Positions 5,963 to 9,560 of a DNA stretch of 9,560 nucleotides are shown here, one piece after another. The notes below the pieces were generated by a model, which was not told the DNA's origin, did not search any database, and was given only the letters and a program-made list of their open reading frames with translations. A program made the position numbers and the translations under genes. Position 1 is the first letter of the stretch. Each line of letters opens with the position of its first letter. The stretch is from Pseudomonadota bacterium (lineage in GTDB: Bacteria > Pseudomonadota > Gammaproteobacteria > Steroidobacterales > Steroidobacteraceae): NCBI GenBank assembly GCA_023428645.1, contig JAEYXD010000161.1, positions 1 through 9,560 of the forward strand, read 5' to 3'.

Positions 5963-6925
5963 TCACTTCTGTTTGGCATACGGATCGAAGCCCGGTCGCC
6001 GAAAGCGTTTGTACGCCCACAAGTACTGATCCGGATGACGGCGAACGTTCGCTTCGATGAGTTCGTGGAAGCGATGGGTGTCCGCAACCGGATCCTGTGA
6101 CGGGAAGTTCTCGAACGGCGGGTGGATGCGCACGATATAGCCGCGGTTGTCCGGCCGGCGCTCGGGAAAGTAAGGCAGTACCGTCGCGCCCGAAATGCGT
6201 GCGAGCCGCGAGGTCGCGACGTTCGATGCGGCGGGCAAGCCGAAGAACGGTACGAGCTCGCTCGACTTGTCCGTGAACCGCTGATCCGGCGCGTACCACA
6301 CGGGCAGGTTGTTCTTGAGATTCTGCAGCAGCTCGCGAATCTGCTCGCTCGTGACCGCTTCCACCGTGTGACGCGTGCGGCCACGACGTGACAGCTCGGC
6401 GATCAGCGGATTGCTCGGCGTCAGATACATGACCGTCGTCGGCCCGACGAGCGTCAGCGCGCGGGCGCCCATTTCCAGCGTCGTGAAATGCGCGCTCAGC
6501 ATCAGGGCGCCCTTGCCGCGGGCGAGCGCGGCCGTCAAATGCTCGAGCCCTTCGATACGGATCAGCCGCTTCAAGCGGGCGTCGCTGGCCCACCAGACGA
6601 GTCCGGTCTCGAACACCGCGCAGCCGAGCGAGGCGAAGTGCGCCTTGAGAATTCGCTCACGCTCCGCCGCGGTGAGTTCGGGCAGGCACATGTCGATGTT
6701 GATCCGGGCGATGCGTCGATCGCGCCGGCTGAGCGCGTACGCGAGCCTGCCCAAGCCACGGCCGAGCGCGAGCTGCATGGGCAGCGGCAGCACATTCACG
6801 AGGCGCACGATCGCGATGCCGAGCCACACGCCCCAATAGCGCGGGCCCGCGAAGCGCAGCAGCGGAATGCGCGGAGGAATGCGCGGTGTGCGCCCTCCTG
6901 CGTTGGATGACATCGACGTCGTCAT
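5963..6925 (-). CDS. LpxL/LpxM-type lipid A acyltransferase (copy 2)
   Basis: A 320-residue paralogue of the adjacent acyltransferase; by eye roughly half of aligned residues agree, including long blocks around the active site. Seen: a hydrophobic N-terminal region (about 28-65), HFTTLE at 146-151 (H-x4-E), WYAPDQ at 210-215 with Asp214, FFGLPAASNVATSRLA at 227-242 and YLWAYKRFRR at 301-310. The YRPxxNP motif of LpxL reads MYLTPSNPL here (166-174), so the conserved Arg is Leu168, encoded CTG. In E. coli LpxL that Arg was reported as functionally important, so this copy may have different acyl or substrate handling, or reduced activity. It is the first gene of the pair, divergent from waaA. 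ATG 6925 is the longest start; an ATG four codons later (6913) is equally possible. Family sure; LpxL or LpxM assignment open. Confidence 0.9.
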   Translation of the reverse strand: MTTSMSSNAGGRTPRIPPRIPLLRFAGPRYWGVWLGIAIVRLVNVLPLPMQLALGRGLGRLAYALSRRDRRIARINIDMCLPELTAAERERILKAHFASLGCAVFETGLVWWASDARLKRLIRIEGLEHLTAALARGKGALMLSAHFTTLEMGARALTLVGPTTVMYLTPSNPLIAELSRRGRTRHTVEAVTSEQIRELLQNLKNNLPVWYAPDQRFTDKSSELVPFFGLPAASNVATSRLARISGATVLPYFPERRPDNRGYIVRIHPPFENFPSQDPVADTHRFHELIEANVRRHPDQYLWAYKRFRRPGFDPYAKQK

Positions 6926-7010
6926 GAGTGGCCGCGGATGTTAGCAGGCAGATCGACACAGGGCGCGATCGCTTGGCCGCGCGCCGGCCGACCTGTAGCC
7001 TTCGCTCCGC
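6926..7010. promoter_or_regulatory. Divergent intergenic region, acyltransferases / waaA
   Basis: These 85 bases separate the divergent starts of the second acyltransferase and waaA and so probably hold promoters for both lipid A units, which would allow joint control. Elements are poor: TTGGCC at 6973-6978 with TGTAGC at 6994-6999 is only a weak match for a plus-strand promoter. No other site is recognisable. Confidence 0.35.
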
Positions 7011-8306
7011 ATGTTGCGCACGGTTTACACCCTCCTTATCTACGCCGCTGCCCCGATCGCTCTGCTCGCGAACCTCTGGCGCGGCCTGCGCGATCCCGCC
7101 TATCGCGAGCGGCTCGGCGAGCGTTTCGGCTTTGGTCGGACACGCGCGGCACGAAGCATCTGGCTGCACGCGGTCTCGGTGGGCGAGGTGCAGGCAGCTG
7201 CTGCATTGATTCGCGAGCTCGCGAAGCGGCACCCCGAGCGCGCGCTCACCGTCACGACGGGGACACCGACCGGTGCGCAGCGCGTGCAGGCGTTGTTCGG
7301 CGCGAGCGTGCGCCACGTGTATCTGCCCTATGACACGCCCGGCGCCGTGCGCCGCTTTCTGGATCGCGTCGATCCCGCACTCGCGATCGTGATGGAGACC
7401 GAGGTCTGGCCGAACCTGTTTCGCGAGTGTGCGCGGCGCGGGATTCCGCTCGTCATCGCGAGCGCGCGTCTGTCGCAAAAGTCCGTGCGCGGCTATCGCT
7501 GGCTGGCCAGCCTGTTCAAGGATGCGCTCGCGAGCGGCATTCAGATCGCGGCGCAAACGGCGGGCGATGCCGAGCGGTTCGTCGGCGTCGGCGCGAATCC
7601 TGCGCACACGCACGTCATCGGCAACATCAAATTCGATCTCGAGATAGCGCATGACGTGCGTGCGCGCGGCGCCGCGTGGCGCGCGGCGCACTGCGCGGAT
7701 CGCGAGGTCTGGGTTGCCGGTAGCACGCACGCGCACGAAGAGGACATCGTGCTCGACGCGCACGAGCGGCTGCGCGCGACGCGGCCGCGCGCGTTGCTCG
7801 TGCTCGTACCGCGACATCCGCAACGCTTCGACGAAGTGAGGGCGAATCTGCGCGCGCGTTCGATCGACTTCGTCGCGCGCTCCTCGGGTGCCCCGGTCGG
7901 TGCGACGACCTCGGTTCTGTTGGTCGATACGTTGGGCGAGCTGATGATGTTCTATGCCGCGGCGGACGTCGCCTTCGTCGGCGGCAGTCTCGTGCCGATC
8001 GGCGGTCACAATCTGCTCGAGCCTGCCGCGCTGGCGTTGCCGGTGCTCACGGGTCCGAACAACTTCAATTCGCCAGACGTTGCGCGGGCGCTGATCGAAC
8101 GGGGCGGCGTGCTCGAAGTGCGGACGTCCGACGCGCTCGTGGCGGCGCTCGCGGCGCTGTTCGACGACGCGGGAAAGCGCCAGCGCCAGGGCGCGGCGGC
8201 CCAGGCGTTCGTGATGGAAAATCGGGGCGCGCTCGCGCGGCTGCTCGATTTGCTCGAGGCGCGGCTCAGCTACTCCGACTGCCGCTCCGGCTCCTCGACG
8301 AGGTAG
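7011..8306 (+). CDS. waaA: Kdo transferase WaaA (KdtA)
   Basis: A 431-residue GT30 enzyme that transfers Kdo from CMP-Kdo to lipid IVA at the cytoplasmic face of the inner membrane. Seen: an N-terminal membrane-anchor helix (about 4-23) followed by WRGLRDPAYRERLGERFG; VSVGEVQA at 55-62 with the presumed catalytic base Glu59; METEVWPN at 128-135; GSTHAHEE at 237-244; PRHPQRF at 267-273; and GGSLVPIGGHNLLEPA at 324-339, which shapes the CMP-Kdo site. Length fits the family (E. coli 425). ATG 7011 gives the typical N-terminus; no strong Shine-Dalgarno. It is divergent from the acyltransferase pair. The last 12 or so residues (from Ser420) look non-conserved and are read from the 37-bp overlap with the convergent TraB/GumN gene. 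Together with kdkA nearby, a monofunctional enzyme adding one Kdo is likely, by analogy with H. influenzae. Confidence 0.95.
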   Translation: MLRTVYTLLIYAAAPIALLANLWRGLRDPAYRERLGERFGFGRTRAARSIWLHAVSVGEVQAAAALIRELAKRHPERALTVTTGTPTGAQRVQALFGASVRHVYLPYDTPGAVRRFLDRVDPALAIVMETEVWPNLFRECARRGIPLVIASARLSQKSVRGYRWLASLFKDALASGIQIAAQTAGDAERFVGVGANPAHTHVIGNIKFDLEIAHDVRARGAAWRAAHCADREVWVAGSTHAHEEDIVLDAHERLRATRPRALLVLVPRHPQRFDEVRANLRARSIDFVARSSGAPVGATTSVLLVDTLGELMMFYAAADVAFVGGSLVPIGGHNLLEPAALALPVLTGPNNFNSPDVARALIERGGVLEVRTSDALVAALAALFDDAGKRQRQGAAAQAFVMENRGALARLLDLLEARLSYSDCRSGSSTR

Positions 8307-9463
8307 CCTTTCGCGCGCAGTTGCGCCAGCCGTCCGTCCGCGCTCATCAGATCGGTGTAGGGCAGCAGCGCGAACGTCGACGCATTGGTCGCAAGGCTCT
8401 TTTCCGCTGCCTCGAGCCACAACGCGGACAGCTGCGCGGAGATGTTCGCGGGCACCAGCTCCTGTGCGATCTGCGAGCTCATGATCGCGGCTTCGCAAGC
8501 GACGTTCGGGTTCGGCAGCGCCGGCAGCTCGGCAAGGGCGCGCAGATCGCCGCTCGCCCAAGCGTGCGCGCGCGACTCCATCGTCGCGCGGTCGGCGAGC
8601 GCCTCCGTGAGCGCAAGCGTCATCTCGAAGCAGGCGTCGTCCGCAAGCTCCTCGCGCGCGAACTCCCTGATCTTCGCCCGGATGCCCTCCGCCTTGAACG
8701 TGAACGCGAGCATCGGACGCGTCGTTGCGATGGCGTGCTTCTTCGCGATCTTCTCGATCGTCTCGCGCACGGGCGGTGATTCGCGATAGCCGATGTCGTC
8801 GAACGCCTCCTTGCGCAGCTCGAATGCCGCGAAGATCGGGCGCCAGCGTTCGATGCCGTTGTTCCTGCCGAGGTAGCGCCGCTTTTGCACGAGCCAGCGC
8901 AAATAGAGCGCTGGTTCCAGCACGTCCGCGAGCTTGGCATCGCCCGGGTTCTTGCGCGCGCCGAGTGCCGCGGGCACGAGCGAAAGTCCTTTGAAGAAGC
9001 CGATGCGCTCATCGGGCTTCACTTCGATGTCGCTGCCGAGCAGGATTTCCTGCGAAGCGCGCACGCGCGCTTCGACCTCCGTCGACTTCCATTGCATTTT
9101 TTTTGGCAGCGGGGGCGGCGCGCCGAGAATCCACAAGACATGGTGCTCGAGATCGTCCGCGCGCGTGACCTTCCACATTCCCGGGCCCGGGAACTCGCCG
9201 GTGACCAGCACTTCCTCGGGAACCTCCGCCGGTTCTGCGGGTTCGGCGGAGGATATCGGCTCGAAGGCTTCGGCTTCGACAGGGGCCAGTTCGGTCGCGG
9301 CCGGCGCCTGCGCGCGGCTCATGGCAACGCACAGGGCGAGGCACACCGCAACGGCCAGGCGCCTTGGCCGGATCGCTGGCCCGCGGGAGTCGTGACATGC
9401 GAGCACGGCTTTCGCGCCTACGCTGAGTGAATCGAAGGACGAATTGGCCGCTGCGCCGCTCAT
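8270..9463 (-). CDS. Divergent TraB/GumN-family exported protein
   Basis: A protein of up to 397 residues that I place in the TraB/GumN (TIKI-like) family. Seen: a signal-peptide-like stretch RPRRLAVAVCLALCVAMSRAQA (32-53), pointing to export; a Glu/Pro/Ala linker (54-86); then PGPGMWKVTR (92-101), LWILGAPPPLP (110-120), a helical middle (125-310), and a C-terminal FALLPYTDLMSADGRLAQL (364-382). In canonical members the first motif is GTxH and the last reads VGAGHLxGxDG. Here the His positions are Pro117 and Asp371, so the putative metal or catalytic residues are lost. The start is uncertain: ATG 9463 gives a long leader, and GTG 9406 would give a more ordinary signal peptide. It overlaps waaA tail-to-tail by 37 bp and lies 27 bp after another minus-strand gene. 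Role unknown; a link to LPS is only positional. Confidence 0.72.
   Translation of the reverse strand: MSGAAANSSFDSLSVGAKAVLACHDSRGPAIRPRRLAVAVCLALCVAMSRAQAPAATELAPVEAEAFEPISSAEPAEPAEVPEEVLVTGEFPGPGMWKVTRADDLEHHVLWILGAPPPLPKKMQWKSTEVEARVRASQEILLGSDIEVKPDERIGFFKGLSLVPAALGARKNPGDAKLADVLEPALYLRWLVQKRRYLGRNNGIERWRPIFAAFELRKEAFDDIGYRESPPVRETIEKIAKKHAIATTRPMLAFTFKAEGIRAKIREFAREELADDACFEMTLALTEALADRATMESRAHAWASGDLRALAELPALPNPNVACEAAIMSSQIAQELVPANISAQLSALWLEAAEKSLATNASTFALLPYTDLMSADGRLAQLRAKGYLVEEPERQSE
9097..9104. repeat. A8 homopolymer in TraB/GumN-family gene
   Basis: Eight T on the plus strand, eight A on the coding strand, spanning Pro120-Lys-Lys-Met123. This is the longest homopolymer I noticed in very GC-rich DNA, immediately after the degenerate GAPP motif. 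It is a slippage-prone site. Confidence 0.9.
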
Positions 9464-9490
9464 GGGAGTGGCGCAACGTTAGCAAACTGC

Positions 9491-9560
9491 CTAGAGCCGC
9501 TGCATCTTGCCGCCGGGCGCCCGCAGCATGAGCTTGATCAGCTCCTCGGTGATGTTCGGT
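9491..9560 (-). CDS. 3' end of an unidentified gene (cut by window edge)
   Basis: Reading the minus strand from the window edge gives an open frame of 22 residues ending in a TAG at 9491-9493: PNITEELIKLMLRAPGGK followed by MQRL. It looks like a real soluble C-terminus, with an amphipathic helix and a basic end, and it lies 27 bp upstream of the TraB/GumN-family start, consistent with one operon. I do not recognise the family from so short a tail, and chance open frame cannot be fully excluded. Confidence 0.5.
   Translation of the reverse strand, partial: PNITEELIKLMLRAPGGKMQRL

Noticed and set aside
6657..8561. A 634-codon open frame on the minus strand
   Set aside because: It runs antisense through all of waaA and into flanking genes, has low-complexity Arg-rich sequence and no recognisable family.

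Overview
The window is compact, GC-rich, gene-dense chromosomal DNA that looks like a Gram-negative gammaproteobacterium of the Xanthomonadales/Nevskiales/Steroidobacter type. This is inferred from composition, from a Kdo-kinase-type LPS core, and from a divergent TraB/GumN gene of a kind I recall from that group; the exact taxon cannot be read here. Nearly everything belongs to lipid A and inner-core LPS assembly. No tRNA, rRNA, CRISPR, phage or IS sequence was seen, and no gene-free stretch exceeds about 300 bases.

Left edge (1-521): a small CHCC zinc-finger protein gene (+) lies between two hairpin-forming GC-rich repeats that are inverted copies of each other. A five-copy hexanucleotide repeat and a weak hairpin follow in the convergent gap before the LPS operon.

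Operon 1 (minus strand, transcribed 4100 to 522): a GT9 heptosyltransferase, a GT2 glycosyltransferase of the WaaE/LgtF type, a CDP-glycerol glycerophosphotransferase-family protein joined to the GT2 gene by a TAATG stop/start overlap, and a DUF6165 protein. The 181-base gap 918-1098 holds no gene.

Middle: kdkA (Kdo kinase, +) is divergent from operon 1 and converges, with a 9-base gap, on operon 2. Operon 2 (minus, 6925 to 4965) encodes two tandem LpxL/LpxM-type lipid A secondary acyltransferases; the promoter-proximal copy has lost a conserved arginine. Divergent from it is waaA (Kdo transferase, +).

Right edge: waaA overlaps tail-to-tail by 37 bp with an exported TraB/GumN-family protein whose two signature histidines are both replaced. 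Upstream of that gene, 27 bp away, is the 3' end of another minus-strand gene cut by the window edge.

Working model: WaaA adds Kdo to the lipid A precursor, KdkA phosphorylates Kdo, the two acyltransferases finish lipid A, and the GT9 and GT2 enzymes extend the inner core. The CDP-glycerol-family enzyme and DUF6165 protein are candidates for a less described core decoration. Shine-Dalgarno sequences are poor throughout, so several starts were chosen by protein family rather than by ribosome binding site.
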